DNA of 64,000 bases from DASUEB01 sp036275295 (lineage in GTDB: Bacteria > Bacteroidota > Bacteroidia > Flavobacteriales_D > Luteibaculaceae): positions 7,182 through 71,181 of the forward strand of contig DASUEB010000095.1 in assembly GCA_036275295.1 (NCBI GenBank). Reading direction: 5' to 3'. Both the position numbers and the translations under genes were made by a program. Shown here piece by piece: positions 33,930 through 42,990 of this stretch. The notes under the pieces were generated by a model that did no database searches, was not told the origin of the DNA, and worked only from the letters and a program-made list of their open reading frames with translations. Position 1 is the first letter of the stretch. Every line of letters starts with the position of its first letter.

Positions 33930-34976
33930 ATGCTGAGCGAAAGGGAATTACACAGATACAGTAGGCATATCATCTTAGATGCTTTTGGCTTGTCTGCCCA
34001 GCAGAAGTTAAAAAGCGCCACGGTCTTGGTCATAGGTTGCGGTGGACTTAGTCATCCCGCTCTGCAGTACCTGAACGCTGCTGGGGTTGGCACTATTAAA
34101 TGGGTAGATGCCGACCGAGTGGATCCCAGTAATTTACAGCGCCAAATTCTATTTGATGAGAGCGATCAAGGACGTTATAAAGTTGATGTAGCAGCCGAAA
34201 AATTGGCCAAACAAAATCCATGGACGCATCTGGTGCCCATACGATCTAATTTCAATGCAGATAACGCTTTAGCATTGCTTGAGGGTGTAGATGTCGTTAT
34301 TGATGGCTGCGATAATTTCGCTACCCGCTATTTGGTGAATGACGCCTGTATTATCCGAGGGGTTCCATTTGTGTATGGCGCCATTTTTAAATTCTCGGCT
34401 CAAGTGTCTGTTTTTAATCACCAGGGCGGACCCAGTTATCGATGTTTATACCCTGAACCGCCAGAAGCGGGTGAAATGCCAGGCTGCGGTGAAATAGGTG
34501 TATTGGGCGTGGTTCCCGGTTTGGCTGGAAGCTTGCAGGCCCTAGAGGCCATAAAAGTAATAACAGGCGTGGGCAATCCTCTGTCTGGAAAACTGTGGTG
34601 TGCAGATTTTTTAACCAACGTTCATCAGGTGTTCGAAATTGAACGAATGGAGCAAAATTTTCAAATCACCCAACTTTCAGATAGCGCTAATTATTGCATA
34701 TTTAATTTTGAATCAATTAATTACGATGACTACTTAAACTTAAAAGAGAAGTGCATATTGATCGATGTCAGATCGGAGCAGGAGCATCAGCAGCAAAATA
34801 TTGGTGGAATAAATGTGCCGGTTGAACGCTGGCCCGCTGCATTCGACGATCTCCAATTAGACCCAATTATTCCCGTAATCTTACACTGTAAAAGTGGTAT
34901 TAGAGCCAAGAGAGTCGCTCAGTTATCCATATGGAATGGATTCCAAGTGAAGGTTTTAGAAGGTTTACCGCTTTGA
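33930..34976 (+). CDS. thiF: ThiF/MoeB-type adenylyltransferase with rhodanese domain
   Basis: A 348-residue E1-like enzyme with MLSERELHRYSRHIIL, nucleotide-binding VIGCGGLSHPALQYL and DGCDNFATRYLVND. The C-terminal ~100 residues are a rhodanese domain with active Cys in LHCKSGIRAKR. It adenylates ThiS and may pass sulfur to it. The paired CxxC zinc motifs of E. coli MoeB are not complete here. Its last 12 bases overlap the convergent OstA-like gene, so the operon ends without a spacer. Confidence 0.9.
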   Translation: MLSERELHRYSRHIILDAFGLSAQQKLKSATVLVIGCGGLSHPALQYLNAAGVGTIKWVDADRVDPSNLQRQILFDESDQGRYKVDVAAEKLAKQNPWTHLVPIRSNFNADNALALLEGVDVVIDGCDNFATRYLVNDACIIRGVPFVYGAIFKFSAQVSVFNHQGGPSYRCLYPEPPEAGEMPGCGEIGVLGVVPGLAGSLQALEAIKVITGVGNPLSGKLWCADFLTNVHQVFEIERMEQNFQITQLSDSANYCIFNFESINYDDYLNLKEKCILIDVRSEQEHQQQNIGGINVPVERWPAAFDDLQLDPIIPVILHCKSGIRAKRVAQLSIWNGFQVKVLEGLPL

Positions 34977-36647
34977 TTTTTGTGTCTTCTTTGGCGATTT
35001 GCCCTTCCGCTTGGGTTGGGGCTTTGCGGTCTCCGGTTTAGCAACAGGGGCTGTAACTTCACTTTTCATCATGACGTCGGCACTGGTTAGAGGTCGCTCT
35101 TTTCCCCTCCAATTCAAACCAGACAACATCAATTCGCTTGACCCTAACTTGTCGATAGCAAGCGCTTTGGCAACGGGCTCAACCAAAAACGTAATACTTT
35201 CGATTTGTTTTTTGCCCAGCTTAATATCGATATTGGAACATTCGGCTTTGTTGATTCCGATTAAACTTTTGGTGCTATCGGGTTCGTCTTCTTGGATGTA
35301 ATAAATGGTTTGGCCGTTTCCACTGACAAAAACCCTCGATAATTCGCGGCCGGTAAAGTAACCAAACAATTCTCGCCCTTTAATCTGATTGTACATCTGG
35401 TATGTAGTGTCGACCAACTGGGTGATGAAGGCGTCTTTGTTTACGTACATTTCCTTGGGATTTTTACCATCGTTATAGATGATAATTTGCTCTCCTGTAA
35501 TTTGATTGTTCTCGTTCCAAATCACCGGCGCATTAAGCATGGTAATGGAGCTATCCTTTCCGCTGTAAATCAATGTATCGCAAACGCCTTGCAAATCGTT
35601 CTTGAAATATGAAACCTGATGGTAAGCCAAAAGGGTTTTTATACCCAATGAATCCTCGAAACTGAATAAGGTATCTGCTTTCAGATACAGGCTGTCGGAT
35701 TCAAACAGTTTAATAGCTCTGGGTTGTTGGGTGACAAGGGATTTTTTCTCCTTCTCAAAATAAATCCCGTAGTCCCCGTAAATCAGGAAGTCATTCACCG
35801 TGTCGGTAATCACCACCTGTTTAAATACTTCTCCAATGCCTTTATTGCGATCGTAAAAAAGGCTATCGCCAGTTAATTTTTGCTCGTTGCTGACCAGGAA
35901 CGCATTTTCATCAAAGCGAGCCTGATTTCGCTTGGTGTCGTAATTCCCATTTTCAGCGTAGAGCAGGTTTTCATCCGATTGAATAACGGTAGGTCCGAAG
36001 AAGTAGGCAATTTCACGGGCATTGTCGTAATCCATTGTATCTGTATTCACCGTGTAATCGGGATTCACCAGTACCACGTTTTCTTTGAAGTAGAACATTT
36101 TTGATTTCGAAACGTAGGTCCCTTTTCGGCTGGTTAGGGTATTTTTATTGGCTTTTGATTCGATTCGACCTCCGGTGGTGTAGTAGGCTTCTGATTTTTC
36201 TACGTTGTACAGCAGCACATCGGTGGTCAATTCCATGTCCTTCTCTTGCAAACTTACATCGCCTACCACCTTACCTTGCTTCAGGTTGCCGTTGTAAAAG
36301 AGACTATCACCGAACAGAAACAGGGTATCACCTTGGTTAATTTCCACATCGCCGAATGCCTCAAAGCGATTGGTGGCTTGATAGAGTAGGGCACTGTCGC
36401 ATATCATGATCACCTCGTTGTGCATCAATTGCACATTTCCCACCAAGAATTGCGCCTCGGCGCTAATTTTGGCATCAAACTGAACGCGATCGGCGTTGAG
36501 AATTTCAATGCGTTTGGGCTGCGCGTTTTGTGCCTGTAGACCCCAAGAACATAAAACCGCCAGTGTAAAACCCAATGCGTATTTGCAAAAAAGACCCCGA
36601 ATGGAGTCTTTTAAAATATGGTTTGTGGCGATTTGATTAGACATCAT
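34965..36647 (-). CDS. OstA/LptA-like exported protein
   Basis: A 560-residue protein with a signal peptide (roughly residues 18-40, SWGLQAQ) and repeated beta-strand pattern typical of OstA-like LPS transport domains (for instance MHNEVIMICDSALLYQ, LTGDSLFYDRNKGIGEV, YLKADTLFSFED). It ends in a lysine/proline-rich tail. It probably takes part in carrying LPS across the periplasm, as an LptA-type protein. It starts within the purA stop (ATGA) and so may share its transcript. Its 3' end overlaps thiF. Confidence 0.85.
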   Translation of the reverse strand: MMSNQIATNHILKDSIRGLFCKYALGFTLAVLCSWGLQAQNAQPKRIEILNADRVQFDAKISAEAQFLVGNVQLMHNEVIMICDSALLYQATNRFEAFGDVEINQGDTLFLFGDSLFYNGNLKQGKVVGDVSLQEKDMELTTDVLLYNVEKSEAYYTTGGRIESKANKNTLTSRKGTYVSKSKMFYFKENVVLVNPDYTVNTDTMDYDNAREIAYFFGPTVIQSDENLLYAENGNYDTKRNQARFDENAFLVSNEQKLTGDSLFYDRNKGIGEVFKQVVITDTVNDFLIYGDYGIYFEKEKKSLVTQQPRAIKLFESDSLYLKADTLFSFEDSLGIKTLLAYHQVSYFKNDLQGVCDTLIYSGKDSSITMLNAPVIWNENNQITGEQIIIYNDGKNPKEMYVNKDAFITQLVDTTYQMYNQIKGRELFGYFTGRELSRVFVSGNGQTIYYIQEDEPDSTKSLIGINKAECSNIDIKLGKKQIESITFLVEPVAKALAIDKLGSSELMLSGLNWRGKERPLTSADVMMKSEVTAPVAKPETAKPQPKRKGKSPKKTQKSKR

Positions 36648-37933
36648 GGCGCAACTGCTGGGGCGTAATCTTTGATTAGGGTTTGTTTGCGGTCTGGACC
36701 TAGTGAAATAAATACAATAGGCACCTCTAATTCACGCTCCAGATAGGCGATATAATCGCTCAGGTTTTTAGGTAGTTTGCTCAGTTCATCGATTTGGGTG
36801 AGGTCTTCATCCCAGCCCGGAAGCTCGGTATAAACTGGCACCACTTGGTTGCCTGTAATATCGAAAGGAAGGTAATCGATGGTTTGTCCTTCGTACTGAT
36901 AGTGGGTACAAACCTTAATGGCACCGAATCCAGAGAGCACGTCGGCCTTGGTCATGCAGAGCTGTGTAACCCCGTTAACCATGATTGCGTATTTGAGGGC
37001 AGGTAGGTCTAACCAACCACATCTGCGCGGGCGTCCCGTTGTTGCGCCAAATTCGTGACCTTTTTGTCGCAATTTTTCACCCTGCTCATCGTGCAGCTCA
37101 GTGGGGAATGGCCCACTGCCCACTCGGGTGCAATAGGCCTTAAATATTCCAATTACCTCACCAATTCGGTTTGGAGCAATGCCCAGTCCGGTACAGGCCC
37201 CAGCGGTAACCGTATTACTGGAAGTTACAAATGGATAGGTGCCAAAATCAATGTCCAGAAGTGATCCCTGAGCCCCTTCGGCCAAGATGCGTTGACCGGT
37301 TTTGAGTTTGTCGTTTAAAAAGTGCTCTGAATCGATCACCGTAAGTTCTCTAATGCTGGCGATGCTCTCAAACCAAGCTTCTTCCAGGGGCTCCAGTTGG
37401 TATTCGAATTGGTAAAAGCTAAGGAGCCTCTTGTGTTTTTCAACTAAGTTTTTGTACTGAACATCAAAGTCGGCCGCAAAAATATCACCAATGCGCAGTC
37501 CGTTTCTCCCGGTTTTGTCCATGTAAGTTGGACCAATGCCTTTAAGGGTGGATCCAATTTTAGTTTTGCCCTTGTCGGCCTCACTGGCCGCATCAAGCAA
37601 TCGGTGAGTTGGCAGAATGAGATGGGCTTTTTTCGAAATGAGCAGCTTAGACTTCACATCTACGCCCATTTCTTTCAAACTGTTTATCTCTTTGCGGAAG
37701 ATAACCGGATCAATTACTACACCGTTTCCGATTACATTGATCGCATTATCTCTAAAAATACCCGAAGGTATAGTATGCAGTACGTGTTTGATGGAATTGA
37801 ACTCAAGCGTGTGCCCAGCGTTAGGTCCTCCCTGGAATCGGGCTATAACATTGTACTTTGGGGTTAAGACATCTACAATCTTTCCTTTTCCCTCGTCTCC
37901 CCACTGGAGACCTAACAGTACATCTACTTTCAT
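36644..37933 (-). CDS. purA: Adenylosuccinate synthase
   Basis: A 429-residue GTP-dependent enzyme joining IMP and aspartate. The P-loop-like QWGDEGKGKIVD is at residues 10-21, with NAGHT, TDK-type end region and GTYPFVTSSNT in family order. It is upstream of the OstA-like gene and has a consensus -7 box at 37960-37967. Confidence 0.98.
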   Translation of the reverse strand: MKVDVLLGLQWGDEGKGKIVDVLTPKYNVIARFQGGPNAGHTLEFNSIKHVLHTIPSGIFRDNAINVIGNGVVIDPVIFRKEINSLKEMGVDVKSKLLISKKAHLILPTHRLLDAASEADKGKTKIGSTLKGIGPTYMDKTGRNGLRIGDIFAADFDVQYKNLVEKHKRLLSFYQFEYQLEPLEEAWFESIASIRELTVIDSEHFLNDKLKTGQRILAEGAQGSLLDIDFGTYPFVTSSNTVTAGACTGLGIAPNRIGEVIGIFKAYCTRVGSGPFPTELHDEQGEKLRQKGHEFGATTGRPRRCGWLDLPALKYAIMVNGVTQLCMTKADVLSGFGAIKVCTHYQYEGQTIDYLPFDITGNQVVPVYTELPGWDEDLTQIDELSKLPKNLSDYIAYLERELEVPIVFISLGPDRKQTLIKDYAPAVAP

Positions 37934-37959
37934 TTTAAGGCTTAAAATTCACAAAGCGG

Positions 37960-37967
37960 CAAATATA
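37960..37967 (-). promoter_or_regulatory. -7 promoter box TATATTTG before purA
   Basis: TATATTTG on the minus strand ends 26 bases before the purA ATG and is followed by CCGC, as at the two tRNA genes. No TTG at -33 spacing. Confidence 0.65.
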
Positions 37968-38054
37968 ATGCTTCGCTACGGTATAAAAAACTTTATCCCA
38001 ATTAATCCCCAACGGCTTTTCGGGAGAATTTATCCTATGAACTGAATTCATTGC

Positions 38055-40277
38055 TTATTCCACCTCCACGCGTTCTACGGAGTAGATGCCAGGTATGTTC
38101 CTCAGCTCTGACGTCAGTCGATTCAGATGATCGGTATCGTTCACGTATAGCACTATTTTTCCTTCGAAAATTCCGTCGTAGCTCTCAAAACTTATGGAGC
38201 GCATATTGATGTTCATTTGCGTTGAAATGGTGCTGGTTATGCGGTGTACAAGGCCTATGTCATCAATTCCTTTAAACTTCACCCCAGCCAAGAACTCAAC
38301 TTCGTTGTCGCTGTTCCATTTGGCTTGAATAACTCTGTAAGCGTAATTGCTCATGAGCTGTACCGCATTGGGGCAGTTAAGTCGGTGAATTTTGATCCCC
38401 TCGTTGATGGTCAAAAATCCAAAAACCTTGTCACCCGGTATGGGATTACAGCAGGGGCTCAGTTTGTAGTCGAAAGACGATTTGGTGTCACCCAACACGA
38501 TCACCTTGTCTTTTTCTTTGCCTTTCGACAGCAGTTCAAGCATGTGTTGGTCGCTTGTATCTTTCTGCGGTATTTTAGGTCCGTCTTCGGGTAGTTTTAA
38601 TCGACCATTGGTAAGCTGAAGTTCCTTTATTTTATTGATATTCAGCTTGTTTTTGGCAATTTTATAGTAAAGATCTTGAGTGCTTTCCTCGTGGAAGAAT
38701 TTTTCAATTACACTGATGTTCTCGCTGTTGAATGGGATTTTCAAGTGATCGAGTTTTTTATGCAAGATCTCTTTACCCTCGGTGGCAATCTTTTTTTTCT
38801 CCTCTTTGAGTAAGTCTTTGATTTTGGACTTGGCTTTTGCGGTGACCACGTATTTTAACCAATCCTCTTTCGGGGTCTGTTTCTTGGAGGTGATGATTTC
38901 GACCTGGTCGCCGCTTTTGAGTTTGAAGCTAAGTGGAACCAGCTTGTTATTTACTTTGGCCCCAAGGCAATGCGAGCCCACTTGCGAGTGGATTTCGAAG
39001 GCAAAATCGAGTGCGGTGGCGTCTTTTGGGAGTTTTTTGAGCTCACCATTGGGGGTGAAAACAAAAATTTCATCAGAGAACAGATTCAGCTTAAAATCAT
39101 CGATGAAATCAAGTGCGCCGGCGTCACTGGTCTCTAGCGACTCGCGTATCTTAACCAACCAGTGATCTAAAGCGCTCTCTTGGTTGGTTTGTTCTTTGTA
39201 TTTCCAGTGTGCCGCGTAACCCTTTTCTGCGATTTCATCCATTCGTTGGGTTCTGATCTGAACTTCAACCCACTTGCCGGTAGGACTCATCACTGTGGTG
39301 TGAAGGCTTTCGTATCCGTTGCTCTTAGGCGATGAGATCCAATCTCGCAATCGATCTGGGCTGGGCTGGTAATAATCGGTTACCACAGAATACGCCTTCC
39401 AACACTCTGCTTTTTCAGAATCGGGTTTGGTTTGTAAAATAATCCGAATAGCGAAGAGGTCATATATCTCCTCAAACGGGATGTTTTTGTTCTTGATCTT
39501 GTTGTAAATCGAGTAGATCGATTTGGTCCGGCTTTTGATCTCGAAAGTAAAACCCTGTTTGTCAAGCTCTCGTTTAATTGGCAGCGAAAAGGCGGCAATG
39601 AAGCGATTTCTAACGGCCTTCGACTTCTCAAGTTTTTCAACTATTTCGGTGTACAGTTCGGGCTCGGTGAATTTCAGGGAAAGATCCTCAAGTTCACTTT
39701 TGATGTTGTACAGACCCAATCGATGTGCCAGTGGAGCGTATAAAAAGAGGGTTTCATTGGCTATTTTTAGTTGCTTCGGTCCTGCCATGCTCTCCAAGGT
39801 TCGCATGTTGTGCAGTCGGTCGGCCAATTTGATGAGGATCACTCGTACGTCGTCGCTCAGGGTGAGCAGCATTTTCCTGAAATTCTCTGCCTGCAGTGAT
39901 GAACTTTGGTCGAATATCCCAGATATTTTGGTAAGGCCGTCAATGATTTTCCTCACTTTTTTACCAAACCAGCGCTCAACGTCGTCGAGGGTAATGTCGG
40001 TGTCTTCCACCGTATCGTGAAGCAGGGCACAGACAATAGAGGTTGGTCCGAGGCCAATTTCCTCAGCGGTAATTCGCGCAACCGCGATGGGGTGATAAAT
40101 GTATGGTTCGCCTGATTTGCGGCGCATGTCTTTATGGGCCTCGACCGCAATATCGAAGGCCTTCCGAATCATGCGCGTATCTTCCTTGTTTCGCACCTTG
40201 CGGCACGACTTCAACAAGCCCTTGTAGGCATTTAGAATCTCCTTACGCTCTTTCTCTAAATCAATCTCTGTGTGCAT
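38055..40277 (-). CDS. Bifunctional (p)ppGpp synthetase/hydrolase (RelA/SpoT homologue)
   Basis: A 740-residue stringent-response enzyme. The N-terminal HD hydrolase domain has an intact metal motif LLHDTVEDTD (~85-94). The synthetase domain includes NGYESLHTTV and VEVQIRTQRMDEIAEKGYAAHW (in two adjacent pieces). Then come a TGS domain (IFVFTPNGELKKLPKDATAL) and a C-terminal ACT domain. Both activities look intact, so it is a SpoT-like bifunctional Rel. It starts 9 bases after the fumarylacetoacetase stop and may be co-transcribed with it. Confidence 0.96.
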   Translation of the reverse strand: MHTEIDLEKERKEILNAYKGLLKSCRKVRNKEDTRMIRKAFDIAVEAHKDMRRKSGEPYIYHPIAVARITAEEIGLGPTSIVCALLHDTVEDTDITLDDVERWFGKKVRKIIDGLTKISGIFDQSSSLQAENFRKMLLTLSDDVRVILIKLADRLHNMRTLESMAGPKQLKIANETLFLYAPLAHRLGLYNIKSELEDLSLKFTEPELYTEIVEKLEKSKAVRNRFIAAFSLPIKRELDKQGFTFEIKSRTKSIYSIYNKIKNKNIPFEEIYDLFAIRIILQTKPDSEKAECWKAYSVVTDYYQPSPDRLRDWISSPKSNGYESLHTTVMSPTGKWVEVQIRTQRMDEIAEKGYAAHWKYKEQTNQESALDHWLVKIRESLETSDAGALDFIDDFKLNLFSDEIFVFTPNGELKKLPKDATALDFAFEIHSQVGSHCLGAKVNNKLVPLSFKLKSGDQVEIITSKKQTPKEDWLKYVVTAKAKSKIKDLLKEEKKKIATEGKEILHKKLDHLKIPFNSENISVIEKFFHEESTQDLYYKIAKNKLNINKIKELQLTNGRLKLPEDGPKIPQKDTSDQHMLELLSKGKEKDKVIVLGDTKSSFDYKLSPCCNPIPGDKVFGFLTINEGIKIHRLNCPNAVQLMSNYAYRVIQAKWNSDNEVEFLAGVKFKGIDDIGLVHRITSTISTQMNINMRSISFESYDGIFEGKIVLYVNDTDHLNRLTSELRNIPGIYSVERVEVE

Positions 40278-40286
40278 AGGCGCGAA

Positions 40287-41561
40287 TTACAAAGCAGGCA
40301 ATACCTTTGACTCAACCGTACCGAATCCAACGCGAATGCCATTGCGCTCCGAGTAACCTGACATTACCACAATATCTCCATCGTTGATGAATTTTCGCTC
40401 TGACCCGTCGTTCATTTTGATAGGTTTTTCGCCCCTCCAAGCCAACTCCAACATGGATCCAAAGCTTGACGGATCGGGTCCAGAGATGGTTCCAGATGCC
40501 AATACATCACCTGCATTGATGTTGCAGCCGTTGATGGTGTGGTGCGCGAGTTGCTGAACCATATTCCAATACATGAATTTATAGTTGGAACTACAAACCC
40601 GTGTAGCGAGGCTTTCGTTGGGTTTGATATCGACAAAGAGATTGATATCATAGTGCCAGTTTCCTGTGTATTCCAGGTAAGGTAAAACCTTGGGTTCTTG
40701 TGCAGGACCCTCCACTTTAAAGGGTTCCAGCGCATCGAGTGTTACTACCCACGGCGACATGCTGGAGGCGAAATTTTTTGCAAGAAATGGACCCAGCGGG
40801 ACATATTCCCATGATTGGATATCTCTTGCGCTCCAGTCGTTAAAAAGCGTCAATCCAAAGATGTAATGCTCAGCTTCAGCCGTTGAAATGGATTCTCCCA
40901 GAGGTTTACCGGGAAAGGTAATAAAGGCAACCTCCAACTCGAAATCGAGATTTCTACACGGTCCAAAAGACGGCGCCTCTGCATCGGCAGGCTTAAACTG
41001 ACCTTTTGGTCGGCGAATAGGGACACCCGACGGTATGATGGACGAAGCTCTACCGTGATAGCCCACGGGTATGTGTTTCCAGTTTGGCAATAACGCGTTG
41101 GCGGGATCCCTGAACATCTTCCCCACGTTGGTGGCGTGATCCATGCTGGAATAGAAATCGGTGTAGTCGCCAATTTTGACGGGTAGTAGCATTTCCACCT
41201 CGCTCTGATCAAAAATAACTTGTTGCACGTGTATGTCGTGCTCTTGAAGATCGGGATTGGTTTCATCTAACAGATCGCTAACCCGATTGCGCAATTCCCG
41301 ACAAGCTGCTTTTCCGTGCTTAATTATTTCATTTAAGTTATCGCAGAAAAAATCCTCTAATTCAAATGGTTGGTTCTTAAAATAACCTAGGATAGCAAGT
41401 GAGTAAAGATCCAGAACCTTGTCGCCAATGGCTACCCCAACGCGGGGTTTAAAAAACTCGGTTTTAAAGACGCCAAATGGTAAATTTTGCATGGTAAAAT
41501 CGCTGTTTGCAGGGACTGGAATCCATGATTTACGCTTCGGATCATTTGCTCTGATGCTCAT
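40287..41561 (-). CDS. fahA: Fumarylacetoacetase
   Basis: A 424-residue enzyme that hydrolyses fumarylacetoacetate, the last step of tyrosine breakdown. It has the N-terminal domain and catalytic region with YTDFYSSMDHATNVGKMFRD, PVGYHGRASS, DFELEVAF and FNDWSARDIQ. No other tyrosine-catabolism gene is in the window. It lies directly upstream of the rel gene. Confidence 0.95.
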   Translation of the reverse strand: MSIRANDPKRKSWIPVPANSDFTMQNLPFGVFKTEFFKPRVGVAIGDKVLDLYSLAILGYFKNQPFELEDFFCDNLNEIIKHGKAACRELRNRVSDLLDETNPDLQEHDIHVQQVIFDQSEVEMLLPVKIGDYTDFYSSMDHATNVGKMFRDPANALLPNWKHIPVGYHGRASSIIPSGVPIRRPKGQFKPADAEAPSFGPCRNLDFELEVAFITFPGKPLGESISTAEAEHYIFGLTLFNDWSARDIQSWEYVPLGPFLAKNFASSMSPWVVTLDALEPFKVEGPAQEPKVLPYLEYTGNWHYDINLFVDIKPNESLATRVCSSNYKFMYWNMVQQLAHHTINGCNINAGDVLASGTISGPDPSSFGSMLELAWRGEKPIKMNDGSERKFINDGDIVVMSGYSERNGIRVGFGTVESKVLPAL

Positions 41562-41577
41562 TGGGATTGAATTTTAA

Positions 41578-41585
41578 CAAATCTA
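41578..41585 (-). promoter_or_regulatory. -7 promoter box TAGATTTG before fahA
   Basis: TAGATTTG lies 16 bases before the fahA ATG on the minus strand, just downstream of the glyA terminator, indicating a separate transcript for fahA and rel. Confidence 0.6.
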
Positions 41586-41594
41586 AATAAAATG

Positions 41595-41620
41595 AAAAAG
41601 GGCAGAATGTTCTCTGCCCT
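41595..41620 (-). terminator. Rho-independent terminator of glyA
   Basis: A perfect 8-bp stem AGGGCAGA/TCTGCCCT (41599-41606 and 41613-41620) with a 6-base loop, followed on the minus strand by TTTT and AT-rich sequence. Confidence 0.85.
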
Positions 41621-41644
41621 AAAAATAGTGAACTCTTATCGATT

Positions 41645-42919
41645 TTAATAGGCGAATAAAGGGAAACGGCCCATTACATCGGCTACTTTTTTTCCAATGG
41701 CAGCCAGCTGTTGATCATTATCGGCATGAGTGATGGCCTCGTGGATTAGATTGGCAACTACCATCACATCAGATTCTTTCAATCCTCTGGTGGTGATGGC
41801 CGCCGTTCCTAGGCGAATACCTGAGGTTACAAATGGCGATTTGTCATCGAAGGGAACCATATTCTTGTTGACCGTAATGTGCGCTTTGCCCAATGCTTCC
41901 TCGGCCGCCTTTCCCGTGATGTTCTTGCTTCTCAGGTCGATAAGCATGCTGTGGTTCTCGGTTCCACCAGAAATCACTCCGAATCCGAAATCAACCATCG
42001 ATTTGGCAAGAACTGCAGCGTTCGAGATGACTTGCTGGCCATAGGCCCGAAATTCAGGTCTTAGCGCCTCTCCAAAAGCCACGGCTTTAGCAGCAATAAC
42101 GTGTTCTAGCGGTCCGCCTTGCGTGCCTGGAAAAACTGCTGCATCTAGAAGGCTCGACATCATTCGAATTTCTCCTTTTGGTGTTTTGATACCGTAAGGA
42201 TTTTCGAAGTCCTTGCCCATTAAGATGAGCCCCCCGCGAGGGCCGCGCAAGGTTTTGTGGGTCGTTGTAGTTACAATATGACAGTGAGGCAGTGGATCCT
42301 TGAGCAATTTCCCAGCAATCAGGCCTGCAGGGTGAGAAATATCTGCAAGAAGGAGGGCACCAACCGAATCAGCAATCTGACGAAGCCTGGCGTAATCCCA
42401 ATCGCGAGAATAGGCTGAGGCACCGCAAATTAGCATCTTGGGCTTTACTTCCAGTGCCTTGGCTTCCACTTTGTTGTAGTCGATTCTGCCTGTTTCCTTC
42501 TCAACGCCGTAAAAATGAGGCTCATAGAGTTTTCCTGAGAAGTTAACTGGAGACCCGTGGGTCAGGTGACCGCCGTGGCTGAGGTCAAATCCAAGAATTC
42601 GGTCGCCTGGTTTGAGGCAGGCCAACATAACCGCGGCATTGGCTTGTGCACCGCTGTGTGGCTGCACGTTTGCCCAAACGGCACCAAAAAGTTCTTTAAT
42701 CCGGTCAATTGCCAGCTGTTCTACCACATCAACCACTTCGCATCCACCGTAATATCGCTTACCGGGCAGACCCTCTGCGTATTTATTGGTCAAAATGGAA
42801 CCCATTGCCTGCATAACTTGATCGCTAACGTAGTTTTCGCTGGCTATCAATTCTATGCCAAAAGTTTGGCGATGGCGCTCTTTTTCAATGAGATCGAAGA
42901 TAACTGAATCTGTGGTCAT
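41645..42919 (-). CDS. glyA: Serine hydroxymethyltransferase
   Basis: A 424-residue PLP enzyme interconverting serine and glycine with tetrahydrofolate. IELIASENYVSDQV, the GGHLTHG segment and the PLP-lysine region TTTTHKTLRGPRGG are clear. The frame is open to 43060, but MTTDSVIFDLIEKE at 42919 gives the family's usual length. The longer form would carry 47 unrelated residues and overlap the MFS gene. Confidence 0.97.
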   Translation of the reverse strand: MTTDSVIFDLIEKERHRQTFGIELIASENYVSDQVMQAMGSILTNKYAEGLPGKRYYGGCEVVDVVEQLAIDRIKELFGAVWANVQPHSGAQANAAVMLACLKPGDRILGFDLSHGGHLTHGSPVNFSGKLYEPHFYGVEKETGRIDYNKVEAKALEVKPKMLICGASAYSRDWDYARLRQIADSVGALLLADISHPAGLIAGKLLKDPLPHCHIVTTTTHKTLRGPRGGLILMGKDFENPYGIKTPKGEIRMMSSLLDAAVFPGTQGGPLEHVIAAKAVAFGEALRPEFRAYGQQVISNAAVLAKSMVDFGFGVISGGTENHSMLIDLRSKNITGKAAEEALGKAHITVNKNMVPFDDKSPFVTSGIRLGTAAITTRGLKESDVMVVANLIHEAITHADNDQQLAAIGKKVADVMGRFPLFAY

Positions 42920-42939
42920 GGATGAAACATTTTCGGTGC

Positions 42940-42947
42940 CGAAAGTA
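42940..42947 (-). promoter_or_regulatory. -7-like box TACTTTCG before glyA
   Basis: TACTTTCG, one base off consensus, ends 20 bases before the glyA ATG at 42919, with TTG 23 bases upstream. It lies within the rejected N-terminal extension and so supports the shorter start. Confidence 0.4.
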
Positions 42948-42990
42948 AGCACTTTTCGCTGATTATAGTACAATTGATTCAACCGAAAGG

